This document shows, piece by piece, positions 28,206 through 37,524 of a stretch of 64,000 bases of DNA (position 1 is its first letter; each line of letters begins with the position of its first letter). The stretch is taken from contig NC_015673.1 in the NCBI RefSeq assembly GCF_000177535.2, forward strand, positions 1,178,001-1,242,000. The letters are read 5' to 3'. The stretch comes from Corynebacterium resistens DSM 45100 (lineage in GTDB: Bacteria; Actinomycetota; Actinomycetes; Mycobacteriales; Mycobacteriaceae). Position numbers and translations under genes: made by a program. The notes below the pieces were generated by a model that was given only the letters and a program-made list of their open reading frames with translations, was not told the origin of the DNA and did not search any database.

Positions 28206-29675
28206 CTAGAAGCTAGAGGAACCTCCGCCACCGGAGAATCCAGAGCTAAAACTCGTGTTCACCCCACCTGAGCTTCCAGAACTAGCAGCGCTGACGTCCG
28301 CGGAGTGCCATGACGACAACATGAAGTATGGGTACCAGCCGTTGTAACCGTAGCCGGGGCGCCACGAAGAGTCACCGATATCAGGAACAGAGTGATTCTC
28401 CAGTTTCAACTTCTTCATGTGGCTACTGATCTGCTCCATGGCATGGCTGTGCTTGCGCAAAGCCATCGCAAATCGGTCCATGAAATCAGGTGCTTCCAAA
28501 TCGGTTTCGAGGGCACGTAGCTCCTGATCGGCCTCGTGCAATTCGGTTTGAACACCGACAAGTTGGTTCTTCTTGATCTCCTTGGCGTTGAGTGCTTCTG
28601 AAATGTCCTCACGAAGCGAAGCAATCTCTCGCTTCCGGATAATGCCATCGCCACGTTCCATATCGAATAGCGTGTTGATGTTCTTGTCTGCGTTCTCTAG
28701 TTTGGAAACGCTCGAATGCGCCTCTTCGATTTCCTTGCGCTTGGCGTGGAATTCCTTATCAGTGGAATCTGGTGTCAATCCAAGTTGATCGACAGTGGAA
28801 TGAGCATCCAAGAAATCTCGCCTGATGCTTTCCCACTGGCTACGCAGCTCGGCGTGGGCTAGCGGAGAAGTTAGAGAGTTGGCGCGGATGTCGATCTGAT
28901 CGAGCTTTTGCGCAGTTTCTCCATACGTGGAGGAGATGTAGCTGAAGTTCTTACGCGCCTCAGCGGTCTTCTTTCGGCGCTGCGAGACATAAGCCCCTGC
29001 ACCAATCGCGCCTGCGACAGCCCCGACCGCGCCTACAGTTCCAGCAACGGCTTTTCCTGAAGGGCCGTTGTCCTCCTTTTCCAAGGAAGGATCAGCAGCT
29101 GCTTTAGCGCCCTCCAACAAACCGGCTGCCCAGCGTTCATCCTTGAAACTAGGTTTCATCTCATCCAGTGAACGCTCTAGGTGAGAATCCCCCGAACCCA
29201 ATTTGAGAGCAGAACAAACGTCATTGCCACAGTAAATACCGTTGTGACGTTTTTCGGTGGATACGGCGACGATGAGCTCGCCCAGTTTCCATGTGGCGCC
29301 CTTACCCGTCCCGTCTGGCACCAAGTCGGGACGGTTTTTGCCGACCCACTCCACAACATCGTCATTGAGGTTGTCGGATTCTCCGTCGATAACCAGGTAC
29401 GTGACACTTTTAACCGCACTTGGAAATTTAATCTTGCTGGTTTCTTGGACCAGGAATTTTTCGTCATTCGACTTCAAGGTGCCCTGTGGGTTTTCCACTT
29501 TGATGTTGACCTTGGAAGCGGCGGAGCCCTTGTCCACGGAAGCTGGGGCACTAGGGGCGGTTGATAGTGCGGACACTGCGGGCGTCGAACCAAAAAGACC
29601 AGCTAAACACGCTGCTGCCGCTAGCGATACGGCGGGACGGACGAAAGCGGGCAGACGGTGTGAAGTGGAAGTCAT
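28206..29675 (-). CDS. secreted/membrane DUF5129-like protein with Gly-Ser tail
   Basis: A 489-residue protein with a signal peptide (MTSTSHRLPAFVRPAVSLAA...AVSA). An N-terminal extracytoplasmic domain resembling TPM/DUF5129 follows (TSKIKFPSAVKSVTYLVID, GKNRPDLV). A membrane helix lies near residues 255-278 (AVAGTVGAVGAVAGAIGAGAY), then a basic stop, a long coiled-coil cytosolic region (about 290-440) and a Gly/Ser-rich end (SGFSGGGGSSSF), as in TPM-domain proteins. The start is ATG 29675; an open upstream extension to 29978 is out-of-gene sequence overlapping the PAP2 gene. It is 17 bases after the PAP2 gene, probably in one operon. The function is unknown. Confidence 0.75.
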   Translation of the reverse strand: MTSTSHRLPAFVRPAVSLAAAACLAGLFGSTPAVSALSTAPSAPASVDKGSAASKVNIKVENPQGTLKSNDEKFLVQETSKIKFPSAVKSVTYLVIDGESDNLNDDVVEWVGKNRPDLVPDGTGKGATWKLGELIVAVSTEKRHNGIYCGNDVCSALKLGSGDSHLERSLDEMKPSFKDERWAAGLLEGAKAAADPSLEKEDNGPSGKAVAGTVGAVGAVAGAIGAGAYVSQRRKKTAEARKNFSYISSTYGETAQKLDQIDIRANSLTSPLAHAELRSQWESIRRDFLDAHSTVDQLGLTPDSTDKEFHAKRKEIEEAHSSVSKLENADKNINTLFDMERGDGIIRKREIASLREDISEALNAKEIKKNQLVGVQTELHEADQELRALETDLEAPDFMDRFAMALRKHSHAMEQISSHMKKLKLENHSVPDIGDSSWRPGYGYNGWYPYFMLSSWHSADVSAASSGSSGGVNTSFSSGFSGGGGSSSF

Positions 29676-29692
29676 GCACCCCAGTTTAAGAC

Positions 29693-30412
29693 TTAATCTT
29701 TTGGGACGCCGGAAGTGGCTCGAATCAAGCTGTGCCAGACTAGCGGGGTTACGGTAGCAGCCCAGAGTAATGACGCCGCGGAATCCGTGGGGAAGTGAAC
29801 GCCCCGGGTCACAACCGTCAGCCAGATCACGAACATAAGGGTGCCTGCCACGATGAGGACAATGACCCGGGCGATTCGGGCGACGTAAGCATTGGGGAAC
29901 TCGTACGTGGTGACTAATAGAACGAGGCTCACCGCAACTACACCAAAAAATGCGCTGTGACCACTGGGGTAGGACCATCCAGCCTGCAGTGAATCGGTAG
30001 GGTGCGGCAGCAATGCGAGGTCGGGGCGCTCCCGGGCGAAGATGAATTTAGCGCCCCACAGCGGTGCCCAAGACAGCAAGATCGTGAGCCCAAAAATCCA
30101 CGGATGGAGTGTGGGGCGATGAAGGAGGGCCAAAATGGCGATGAGAACTATCGTGTAGATCGCTGCCTTGCGAGGGAGGAAAGTGACGTAGACCCAGTCG
30201 ACAATTATCCCGAAACTGCCCGTGCGATGAGCGTTGAACCATTGAACACAAGGGAGATCGACGGCACTGTTCTGCAGCAGGAAGCCACTGGAAAGAACTA
30301 TCGTCGCCCCCAGGATCGCTATGCAGAGAAGGCGAGGGAAGTTGGCCCGGGGCGCATCGGTATCCGGGGTATTGCGGGAGTGGGAAGGCTGCGACACGAT
30401 TACTGAGTTCAC
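29693..30412 (-). CDS. PAP2-family membrane phosphatase
   Basis: A 239-residue integral membrane protein with about six helices and the three PAP2 motifs: [18 protein letters not shown] and TRGVHFPTD. Such enzymes dephosphorylate phosphatidic acid, undecaprenyl or decaprenyl pyrophosphate, or related lipids on the outer face of the membrane; the substrate cannot be read from sequence. The GTG start at 30412 follows AAAAGG. It is directly upstream of the DUF5129-like gene and 63 bases from tRNA-Pro. Confidence 0.88.
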   Translation of the reverse strand: MNSVIVSQPSHSRNTPDTDAPRANFPRLLCIAILGATIVLSSGFLLQNSAVDLPCVQWFNAHRTGSFGIIVDWVYVTFLPRKAAIYTIVLIAILALLHRPTLHPWIFGLTILLSWAPLWGAKFIFARERPDLALLPHPTDSLQAGWSYPSGHSAFFGVVAVSLVLLVTTYEFPNAYVARIARVIVLIVAGTLMFVIWLTVVTRGVHFPTDSAASLLWAATVTPLVWHSLIRATSGVPKD

Positions 30413-30475
30413 CCTTTTATACGAAAATGACCCTGGCGCCTCCTCCCGGATGGGAAGTTGGCGGCAGGGTTTTGG

Positions 30476-30550
30476 TCGGACTGACAGGATTTGAACCTGC
30501 GACCCCTACACCCCCAGTGTAGTGCGCTACCAAACTGCGCCACAGCCCGA
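30476..30550 (-). tRNA. tRNA-Pro(GGG)
   Basis: On the minus strand the sequence folds as a full cloverleaf. The 7-bp acceptor stem pairs TCGGGCT with AGTCCGA, and the D arm is GGCGCAGTTTGGTAGCGC. The anticodon stem CTACA/TGTAG carries loop CTGGGGG (anticodon GGG), and the T arm holds GGTTCAAATCC. No CCA is encoded. Confidence 0.95.
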
Positions 30551-30634
30551 TCGCTGTGCTCTTCGTGAGTGGCAATGCGGGCCACGTCGCCTGAGCAAGC
30601 TTGGACTAGATTACACCAAAGGGATTCGGGAGTA

Positions 30635-31135
30635 CTAATCGACTGGTTTGATGGGTTCTTCGGTCACGATGATGCCGTCGGAATCACAGTAGACGTAGTG
30701 ACCGGGGACGAAATCTACGCTGCCGAGGCTGACGACGATGTCGCGTTCGCCATCGCCAGTTTTGGAAGACTTCCGGGGGTTCGTACCTAGGGCCTTGCAG
30801 CCGAAGTCCATCCCTCCGATGACCTTGGAATCGCGAATCGGGCCGTTGACGATAACGCCAGCCCATCCGTGCCCTTTGCCTAGGCCTGCGATGATGTCGC
30901 CAACGAGGGCACTGCGCATGGAAGCTCGACCGTCGATTACGAGCACTCCGCCAGGGTTGTCTTCGCTCAGAATTGACTTCAAAAGGGCGTTATCTTGGAA
31001 GCACTTAACTGTGGAGATCTTGCCGCAAAATTCAACCCTGCCACCGAGATCGCGGAACTGGGTATCGCAGGATTGTACGTCTTCTCCAATGATGTCAACG
31101 AGGTCGGCAGTGGGGATAAAAGTTAGCTCGCTCAT
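30635..31135 (-). CDS. rraA: RraA-family protein
   Basis: A 166-residue cytosolic protein of the RraA/HMG-aldolase fold. It carries [16 protein letters not shown], the substrate loop [19 protein letters not shown] and [11 protein letters not shown]; the D-G-x20-R-D pattern is that of the metal-dependent aldolase subgroup. In E. coli RraA inhibits RNase E; other family members are 4-hydroxy-4-methyl-2-oxoglutarate/oxaloacetate aldolases, so the role here is undecided. I chose ATG 31135; the frame upstream lacks homology. It follows an alpha/beta hydrolase by 71 bases. Confidence 0.88.
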   Translation of the reverse strand: MSELTFIPTADLVDIIGEDVQSCDTQFRDLGGRVEFCGKISTVKCFQDNALLKSILSEDNPGGVLVIDGRASMRSALVGDIIAGLGKGHGWAGVIVNGPIRDSKVIGGMDFGCKALGTNPRKSSKTGDGERDIVVSLGSVDFVPGHYVYCDSDGIIVTEEPIKPVD

Positions 31136-31206
31136 GGGTGAAAGTGTACTGTGCCACCTGTTCGAGGGAAGGAAAAGGGCTAAATGGGTTGCGAGGCGGG
31201 CGGCGG

Positions 31207-32028
31207 TTACACTCGCGGTGAAGCCCATGTGGCGATGAGTTCGCCCACGCGCTGTCCGCTGCCACGGCGCTGCAGTAGATGATCGATTTCCGGAAGTGTC
31301 AGGAGGCTGGAAATACGGGCGGGGTGGGTGACAAAATTGAGTGCCTCTTGAAAAGCAACCACATCATCATCAGGGGAGTGGATCGCTAGATGAGAAACAG
31401 CGGATTCCCGGAGGGCGGAGAAATCCGCATCGGGGTCCACTTCACGTAAGTCGCGGAAGAATTCCGCGCCCACAGTTACGCCTCGCCCGGGGATTTCCAG
31501 AGTTTCGCCGTCCGCGGCGGCTTCCAGTACAGCAGCGACTTCCGGCAGGGAATCTTTCACGTGGCGAGGATCATAGGGCGTGCCGATCGTAGCAACAGCG
31601 CGCACGGAGGGTATGTGACGTGCGGCTCGGATCACCGCGCTGCCTCCGAGTGAATGGCCCACCAACAAAGAAGGGGGCTGTGCGTGTGCAGCTAGCCAAT
31701 TCGCAGCGGAAACCACGTCTTCCACGTTTGTGGTCAAAGAGGATTTCGCAAAGTCGCCCCCCGAAGTTCCCAATCCGGCCAAATCAATTCTCACGCTTGC
31801 GATGCCATGCTTCGCCAGAGTTTTGGAAACACGAGTCACGCCTACCGCGCTGCGGGCGCAGGTAAAGCATGCCACCACAATTGCGGTGGGTACTTCGCCC
31901 GCTTGAAACTCTTCGGCCTCCAAAGCGGCTGGCGCATCTAGGGTGGCTCCAATGTCGTACTCGCCGTTTGGTCCATGGGTGCGACCGGCGGGAATGCTGA
32001 AGTGGGTGGACTTGGTAGCAGGACTCAT
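31207..32028 (-). CDS. alpha/beta hydrolase, unknown substrate
   Basis: A 273-residue cytosolic alpha/beta hydrolase with the nucleophile elbow VGHSLGGSA, a [12 protein letters not shown] loop, and a C-terminal [12 protein letters not shown] holding the likely catalytic His; HSPDDDVV is a plausible acid position. Sequence style resembles the hydrolase half of hydrolase-OsmC proteins, but no OsmC domain is present. It is divergent from secA2, and a hydrolase at this position next to secA2 is common in Corynebacterium. Confidence 0.82.
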   Translation of the reverse strand: MSPATKSTHFSIPAGRTHGPNGEYDIGATLDAPAALEAEEFQAGEVPTAIVVACFTCARSAVGVTRVSKTLAKHGIASVRIDLAGLGTSGGDFAKSSLTTNVEDVVSAANWLAAHAQPPSLLVGHSLGGSAVIRAARHIPSVRAVATIGTPYDPRHVKDSLPEVAAVLEAAADGETLEIPGRGVTVGAEFFRDLREVDPDADFSALRESAVSHLAIHSPDDDVVAFQEALNFVTHPARISSLLTLPEIDHLLQRRGSGQRVGELIATWASPRV

Positions 32029-32130
32029 GGCGGGACCTTCTGGGGCTGGACTATCGTTGGTCTATTAGTAACAAAACCTCTGCACCGCGCAGAGAATGGA
32101 CATCGATTAACCGAAGGGTAGGCCGCTCGC

Positions 32131-34530
32131 ATGGCATTTGACTGGTTCTGGAAGGCAATGGGTTCCTCGCCAACGAAGAATCAGAAGAAAAGCAGAGCTG
32201 TCGTCGCGCAAGCAGGCGCCGATCGTTTCGCTCAAGCCACTGATGAGGAGCTTCGCGATCACGCTAGGAGCACAATCGCCAACGCGTGGCCGAAAGCATC
32301 GTCAGGGCAGCGCGACGCGGAGGATTTCGATGCTCCGCAACCCTCGGTGAAGGATGCATCGGCACTGTTGGCGGTGCTGCGCGAGGCCGCTCGACGGACG
32401 TTGAGCATGTCCCCATTTGACGTGCAAATGCAGGGCACGTTGCGTTTGCTGCACGGCGATGTCGTGGAGATGGCAACTGGCGAGGGGAAAACGCTCACCG
32501 GTGCGATGGCAGCTTGCGGTTACGCATTGCAAGGTAAGAGGGTGCACGTCATCACGGTGAACTCTTACCTTGCTGGTCGAGATGATAAATGGATGGGCCC
32601 GATGTTCGATTTCTTCGGCCTTACCCACGGCGCAATCCACGAGGACCTCACCAGTGAAGAGCGCCGCGATATTTACAACCGTGACATTGTTTTCGGCGCT
32701 ATCAACGAGCTTGGTTTCGACGTGCTCCGCGATCAATTGATTACTCGCAACGAAGACGCGGTACGGGCCGATGCGGATGTCGCTGTAATTGACGAAGCCG
32801 ACTCAGTCATGGTTGATGAAGCTTTGGTGCCTTTGGTACTTGCCGGTTCGGAACCTGGCCCTGCGCCCGCTGGCCGCATCACCGATTTGGTGAAATCTAT
32901 GGAAGAAGGCGAGCACTTCCACGTCTCCGATGACCAACGCAACGTTTTCCTCACCGACAAAGGTGCGGCTTTTGTGGAGAAGGAACTCGGCATTGATTCG
33001 CTTTATGGAACTTCGGAGCTCGACGCCACCACGGGCTCCGCTGCAGCTGTTGAACAAGGGGCAGAAGCCAAGCCCGGTGACACGTTGGTGCAGGTCAACG
33101 TCGCGCTACATGCGGAACACCTGTTGACCCGCGACGTGCACTACATTGTCCGCGAAGGCAAGGTTGCACTCATCGACGGTTCCCGTGGCCGTGTGGCAGA
33201 CCTACAGCGCTGGCCAGATGGACTGCAAGCAGCAGTGGAGGCGAAGGAAGGGCTAGCTGTCACTGATGGCGGGCGCATCCTAGATCAAATCACGATTCAA
33301 GCTCTAGTGGGCATGTACCCCGAAGTATGTGGCATGACCGGTACAGCCATCGCGGCGAGTGATCAGCTCCGTCAGTTCTACGATCTGTTCGTGTCGGTCA
33401 TTGAACCGAATGTGCCTACCAAGCGTTTTGATGAGGCTGATCGTGTTTATGTCAGCGCGGAGGAACGCAACCGCGCGGTGATTGAGCACATCGTTGAAGT
33501 GCAGCGTACGGGGCAGCCACAGCTCGTCGGAACGCAGGATGTGGCTGAGTCCGAAGAGTTGGCGGAAGCGCTGGCTGAAGCTGGGGTGGATTGCAACGTT
33601 CTCAACGCCAAGAACCATGAAGCGGAAGCCGGCGTCATCGCAGAGGCAGGGAGACCAGGTAGCGTGACCGTATCGACACAGATGGCCGGACGAGGTACGG
33701 ACATCAAGCTTGGCGGCGCGGATGAGGCTGAACACGATCAAGTTGTGGAAGCCGGTGGCCTGCACGTGGTTGGTGTCGGGCGTTATCGGTCGGCCCGACT
33801 AGATAATCAGCTGCGTGGTCGCGCCGGGCGCCAAGGTGACCCCGGCAGTTCTGTGTTCTTCGTTTCGCTGGAAGACGATGTAGTAGCCATTGGTGGCGCC
33901 GGCGAAGAATTGCAGGCAAAGCCAGAAGAAGACGGCTTGTTGCCACAAAAGAAAGTGCTGCAGTTCGTGGATCACTGCCAGCGCGTGACCGAGGGGCAGA
34001 TGTTGGACATCCACGCAACGACGTGGAAGTACAACAAGCTCATCAAGGACCAGCGAGACATCATTAATGAACGGCGCCAGAAGCTGTTGACGACTGATGC
34101 GGCATGGGAAGACTTGAGTTACCACGATGTGGATAAAGCTAACGAGCTGAAAAACCGCGGTATCGAGCAAGCCGTTTTGGAACAGGCTGCGCGTGAGGTG
34201 ATGCTGTTCCATCTCGACTCCGCGTGGAGTGACCATTTGGCTTACCTTGACGACATTCGGGAATCCATTCACCTGCGAGCGATCGCGCGCGAATCACCCA
34301 TTGATGAATTCCACCGTATGTCGATTGCAGCCTTCAAGGATTTGGCCGAGTCCGCTGTGGAGAAGGCCCGTGAGACGTTTAGCGAAGTCGAAATCGATGA
34401 GGACGGCGCGCACCTCGAGGGCCTTGGGTTGCACAAGCCGAGCGCAACCTGGACTTATATGGTTAACGATAACCCGTTGTCTAGCGGTGGTGGCTCTGTC
34501 GTGGGGTCGATCGCGCAAATGTTCCGCTAG
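32131..34530 (+). CDS. secA2: SecA2, accessory preprotein translocase ATPase
   Basis: SecA2 drives export of a small set of proteins in mycobacteria and corynebacteria in addition to the housekeeping SecA1. The 799-residue protein is shorter than SecA1 and lacks the C-terminal zinc-binding tail. Walker A MATGEGKT, the DEAD-like VIDEADSVMVDEA, the preprotein cross-linking region, TQMAGRGTDIKLGG and the arginine-finger LRGRAGRQGDPG are intact. It precedes odhI-ftsR, the usual corynebacterial context. Assignment to SecA2 rather than SecA1 rests on length, tail and neighbourhood. Confidence 0.93.
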   Translation: MAFDWFWKAMGSSPTKNQKKSRAVVAQAGADRFAQATDEELRDHARSTIANAWPKASSGQRDAEDFDAPQPSVKDASALLAVLREAARRTLSMSPFDVQMQGTLRLLHGDVVEMATGEGKTLTGAMAACGYALQGKRVHVITVNSYLAGRDDKWMGPMFDFFGLTHGAIHEDLTSEERRDIYNRDIVFGAINELGFDVLRDQLITRNEDAVRADADVAVIDEADSVMVDEALVPLVLAGSEPGPAPAGRITDLVKSMEEGEHFHVSDDQRNVFLTDKGAAFVEKELGIDSLYGTSELDATTGSAAAVEQGAEAKPGDTLVQVNVALHAEHLLTRDVHYIVREGKVALIDGSRGRVADLQRWPDGLQAAVEAKEGLAVTDGGRILDQITIQALVGMYPEVCGMTGTAIAASDQLRQFYDLFVSVIEPNVPTKRFDEADRVYVSAEERNRAVIEHIVEVQRTGQPQLVGTQDVAESEELAEALAEAGVDCNVLNAKNHEAEAGVIAEAGRPGSVTVSTQMAGRGTDIKLGGADEAEHDQVVEAGGLHVVGVGRYRSARLDNQLRGRAGRQGDPGSSVFFVSLEDDVVAIGGAGEELQAKPEEDGLLPQKKVLQFVDHCQRVTEGQMLDIHATTWKYNKLIKDQRDIINERRQKLLTTDAAWEDLSYHDVDKANELKNRGIEQAVLEQAAREVMLFHLDSAWSDHLAYLDDIRESIHLRAIARESPIDEFHRMSIAAFKDLAESAVEKARETFSEVEIDEDGAHLEGLGLHKPSATWTYMVNDNPLSSGGGSVVGSIAQMFR

Positions 34531-34737
34531 AAACCAAGCGATTGTAAGCCACAGTTTCATAACCATTCGATCTCATGTTGGGGTGAGCCCCTACAAAAGA
34601 TTTGTCGGGGTAGTATGGTTAGAAACGTTGTACGTGGAACTAGTGCTAGCCCATTCGCCTGTTGCCTAAAGCAGCAGGGGAGTGCAGGTGAGAGCAGTTT
34701 GGTTCCAAGCCCTTATCGTTCCAGAGAGGAATAGAAC

Positions 34738-35166
34738 ATGAGCGAAAACACCGGAATTCCGGAGGCATCTGTCGAGACCACGTCAGTGTTCCGCGCGGAT
34801 CTCCTGAAGGAAATGGAGTCCGGCTCTCAAGCGGATGCTGCTCCTGCCGGTGTGGAGGGCCTACCAGAGGGCTCCGCACTGCTCGTTGTGAAGCGTGGAC
34901 CTAACGCGGGTTCCCGATTCCTGTTGGATCAGGACACCACCGCAGCTGGACGTCACCCAGATAGCGATATCTTCCTTGACGATGTCACTGTCTCCCGTCG
35001 CCACGCTGAGTTCCGTCGCAACGGCGATCAGTACGAGGTTGTCGACGTTGGATCCTTGAACGGCACTTACGTAAACCGTGAACCAAAGAACTCTTCGGTT
35101 CTGAGCAACGGTGATGAGATCCAGATCGGCAAGTTCCGTCTGGTATTCCTCAACGGCACCAAGTAG
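34738..35166 (+). CDS. odhI: OdhI/GarA, FHA-domain regulator of 2-oxoglutarate dehydrogenase
   Basis: OdhI in its unphosphorylated state binds and inhibits 2-oxoglutarate dehydrogenase through its FHA domain; phosphorylation by PknG or related kinases relieves this and steers carbon between the TCA cycle and glutamate. The 142-residue protein has the phospho-site segment VETTSVFRADLL with Thr14 and Thr15, the same positions as in C. glutamicum. The FHA domain (about 55-125) shows GRHPDSDIFL, VTVSRRHAEF and SLNGTYVN. The ATG at 34738 follows GAGAGG. ftsR lies 14 bases downstream. Confidence 0.96.
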   Translation: MSENTGIPEASVETTSVFRADLLKEMESGSQADAAPAGVEGLPEGSALLVVKRGPNAGSRFLLDQDTTAAGRHPDSDIFLDDVTVSRRHAEFRRNGDQYEVVDVGSLNGTYVNREPKNSSVLSNGDEIQIGKFRLVFLNGTK

Positions 35167-35180
35167 GGAGTAGGACACAA

Positions 35181-35921
35181 GTGAGCGCACAGGCTGCCCG
35201 AGCGCAATCTGCCCGCAAGGTCTCCACTCCGGCAGGGGTTGGCCAGGTTCTGCCGACATCGTCTATCGGCGATGTTCTAAAGCAGCTAAAGCCTGACTTT
35301 CCCGATGTCACCGTGTCCAAAATCCGCTTCCTTGAGTCCGAAGGTCTCATTAGTCCGCGAAGGAGTCAGTCCGGATACCGGCGATTCTCTCCGGAGGATA
35401 TCGCACGGTTGCGCTATATTCTGACCCACCAGCGCGATAACTACCTTCCCCTTAAAGTTATCCGTGAGCAGCTCGCTGCCATGGATTCCGGAAAGGTCAC
35501 TCCGGTAAGCGCCAAGCAGGGGCGCGCTGGAGTTGTGAGTGCCGAGCAGTTGCGGGCAGCGGAGTCGCGTCGACTCACTCGGGCTGATGTCACCGCGCGT
35601 GCGGGGGTTAGCGACTCTTTCACCGGTAGCGTAATTCGCATGGGGCTCATCAATGCCGATGGCTCCGGGTTTTACTCGGTGGACGATGTTGAAGTTGTTC
35701 AACTCGCGTTCTCCCTTACCGAGTACGGCCTGGATTCCCGCCATTTGAAGTCCTTGTTGACCATCGCGAACCGGCAATATGACATTGTCGCCCGAGTGTC
35801 GGAGCCACTGGCACATGGTCGCGATGAGAACGCGCGCCAGCGTTCCTTAGAAACCGCTCGTGAAGTAAGCGCGCTCTTGGTTTCCCTGAATACAGCGCTG
35901 GTTAAGGGCAATTTGGGATAG
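35181..35921 (+). CDS. ftsR: FtsR, MerR-type transcriptional regulator
   Basis: A 246-residue MerR-type protein. In C. glutamicum the orthologue beside odhI (cg1631) is FtsR, an activator of ftsZ. The winged HTH lies at about residues 35-105 (VTVSKIRFLESEGLISPRRS, YRRFSPEDIARLRYIL). A central spacer follows, then a C-terminal helical region (VQLAFSLTEYGLDSRHLKSL) with a second HTH-like part. The GTG start at 35181 follows GGGAGTAGG. Its TAG overlaps the GTG of the next gene by one base, so that unknown gene is coupled. Confidence 0.9.
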   Translation: MSAQAARAQSARKVSTPAGVGQVLPTSSIGDVLKQLKPDFPDVTVSKIRFLESEGLISPRRSQSGYRRFSPEDIARLRYILTHQRDNYLPLKVIREQLAAMDSGKVTPVSAKQGRAGVVSAEQLRAAESRRLTRADVTARAGVSDSFTGSVIRMGLINADGSGFYSVDDVEVVQLAFSLTEYGLDSRHLKSLLTIANRQYDIVARVSEPLAHGRDENARQRSLETAREVSALLVSLNTALVKGNLG

Positions 35922-36685
35922 TGCGTTCCCTCAATTTCATCGGTCGGCTTAACTCCACCCTGCTTTCCGATGCAGAGTGGAATGCAACTAGTCCTGACGT
36001 GCTAATTTTTGGGACCGCGGATTTCTCCCACATCCTTCCTATCTGGGTGGAGCGCACACGTAACTTTGGGGGTAGGCCCACAGATGCCGTGGTGTTCGCG
36101 GCGATGCTCTCCGAGGATCCGGATGGTCAAGTTTGGTCGGCGGAATTGGCCACTGGCTCACGGGGGCAGTTCACAGCCGGCTTAGCGGCGGGGGATAGGT
36201 ACATCGATTGTCGGCCAAGTCTGCTGGAACCATTGATTCGCATGGGGGCGCTCCGCGAAATCCGCATGAAGTCCGCGCTAGAGCCTTCGCTTATTCCAGT
36301 CAATAGGGAGTGGCTGGAAAAGCTCCAATCCGCCTGCTCTGAACAGCTCTATCGTTTTGTGGATCGACGCCCCGAGCAAATCGATCCCAGCCAGGAGTGG
36401 GCTGACAGCCTATTCGATGAGGATCAAAGCGTGGAGGAAACCACCACTTTTGCGGCCCTCATTGACGAAGGATTTGAACCGGAACGCGTGCGTCTTGTGA
36501 TGGAAACAGACGACGAAACGCAAGGCCCAGGGGGAGTTTTCCTGCGATGGTCCGGGCTTGATCTTGGCGTTCCGGCAGACGTCAGTGAAGGTTTCGAAAG
36601 AATGTGGAAAGCTCTGGGCTTGGAAGAAGAACTGGAGGCGTGGCTTTCCGATGCCGTTGGAGAGGACGATGAATCCTCCGAGTAG
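35921..36685 (+). CDS. conserved hypothetical protein downstream of ftsR
   Basis: A 254-residue soluble protein with no signal peptide or membrane helix. It has an acidic C-terminal third (DETQGPG, EELEAWLSDAVGEDDESSE) and a central VFAAMLSEDPDGQVWSAELA segment. I do not recognise a domain. In mycobacteria the corresponding slot between two merR genes holds a bifunctional-nuclease-type protein; I do not see that motif set here. The start GTG overlaps the ftsR stop, so it is probably made together with FtsR. Confidence 0.75.
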   Translation: MRSLNFIGRLNSTLLSDAEWNATSPDVLIFGTADFSHILPIWVERTRNFGGRPTDAVVFAAMLSEDPDGQVWSAELATGSRGQFTAGLAAGDRYIDCRPSLLEPLIRMGALREIRMKSALEPSLIPVNREWLEKLQSACSEQLYRFVDRRPEQIDPSQEWADSLFDEDQSVEETTTFAALIDEGFEPERVRLVMETDDETQGPGGVFLRWSGLDLGVPADVSEGFERMWKALGLEEELEAWLSDAVGEDDESSE

Positions 36686-36758
36686 TCCGCTCGATGTGGT
36701 CCAAGAAATAGCGGGCGTGTTGTTACATGCGTGAAATTTGTGACTAGTGTTAAACTAA

Positions 36759-36789
36759 ACCCTGAAGTTGAACTCTAAGGTTAGGGTTA
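36759..36789. promoter_or_regulatory. MerR-operator-like inverted repeat upstream of the second merR
   Basis: AACCCT at 36759-36764 is mirrored by AGGGTT at 36784-36789 across 19 bases, with further partial symmetry inside. Long dyads between core promoter elements are typical of MerR-family operators, and this one lies about 130 bases before the merR gene at 36918, so autoregulation or control by FtsR is possible. Confidence 0.35.
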
Positions 36790-36917
36790 TAGCTTGTTCG
36801 AGGATTTCCTTGTCGTGCTGTTGACGCAGCAAGGATTCTCGAAGAAGATAAGCAAGAGTTGAAATTACATTCGTGAGAATTAAAGCGGATGTCACACAAC
36901 GCCAGGAGTGACGTTTT

Positions 36918-37454
36918 ATGAGCACCAAGAACATTGAGCCGCAACAGGATGCGCTCTTTGATATCAACGGACCTGACGAAGAGGTTGGGTACCGCGTACC
37001 CATTGCCTGCCAGGTTGCTGGCATCACCTATCGACAGCTGGACTATTGGGCGCGCACCGGCTTAGTGCAGCCAACCATCCGGACGGCAGCAGGTTCTGGT
37101 TCCCAACGCTTGTACTCTTTCCGCGATATTTTGGTGCTCAAGATCGTCAAAGGGCTGCTGGATACCGGCATTTCTTTGCAGAACATCCGTAAGGCCGTAG
37201 AGAAGCTGGAAAACCTCGGTGTTGATGACCTTTCGGGAATCACCCTAGTTTCCGATGGCACGACCGTGTATGAATGCCGTTCCCCAGAAGAGGTTATCGA
37301 CTTGCTCAACGGTGGCCAAGGCGTGTTCGGTATCGCAGTGCCCGGGTTGATGAAGGAACTGACTGGCACCATCACGGCATTCCCTTCCGAGAAAGTCTCT
37401 CAAGATCCCGCCATCGACGAACTGGCGGAGCGCCGTCGGCGTCGAATGGCTTAA
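36918..37454 (+). CDS. MerR-type transcriptional regulator (second copy)
   Basis: A 178-residue MerR-family protein with an N-terminal winged HTH (GYRVPIACQVAGITYRQLDY, WARTGLVQPTIR, YSFRDILVLKIVKGLL). A short helical dimerisation segment and a C-terminal part with GTTVYECRSPEEVIDLLNGG follow, ending in a basic ERRRRRMA tail. It matches the second merR that follows odhI-ftsR in corynebacteria and mycobacteria. There are no cysteines for metal sensing, so its signal is unlikely to be a metal. A strong terminator follows. Confidence 0.88.
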   Translation: MSTKNIEPQQDALFDINGPDEEVGYRVPIACQVAGITYRQLDYWARTGLVQPTIRTAAGSGSQRLYSFRDILVLKIVKGLLDTGISLQNIRKAVEKLENLGVDDLSGITLVSDGTTVYECRSPEEVIDLLNGGQGVFGIAVPGLMKELTGTITAFPSEKVSQDPAIDELAERRRRRMA

Positions 37455-37485
37455 ACTCTCACTGCTCGAAACTTCAACTCCTTCT

Positions 37486-37524
37486 CCGCCCTACGCAGCA
37501 TGTTTTTAGCGTAGGGCGGCTTTT
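37486..37524. terminator. bidirectional terminator between merR and the VWA gene
   Basis: An 11-bp perfect stem (CCGCCCTACGC at 37486-37496 with GCGTAGGGCGG at 37509-37519) closes a 12-base loop and is followed by CTTTT. On the other strand its arm encodes the last residues and abuts the stop codon of the convergent VWA gene (TTA at 37506-37508), so it serves both genes. Confidence 0.9.

Noticed and set aside
29676..29978. Upstream extension of the DUF5129-like protein
   Set aside because: The frame runs into the PAP2 gene, while ATG 29675 begins a clear signal peptide.
34579..34590. GGGG-TGAG-CCCC hairpin after secA2 as terminator
   Set aside because: Only four base pairs and no T-run; too weak to call.
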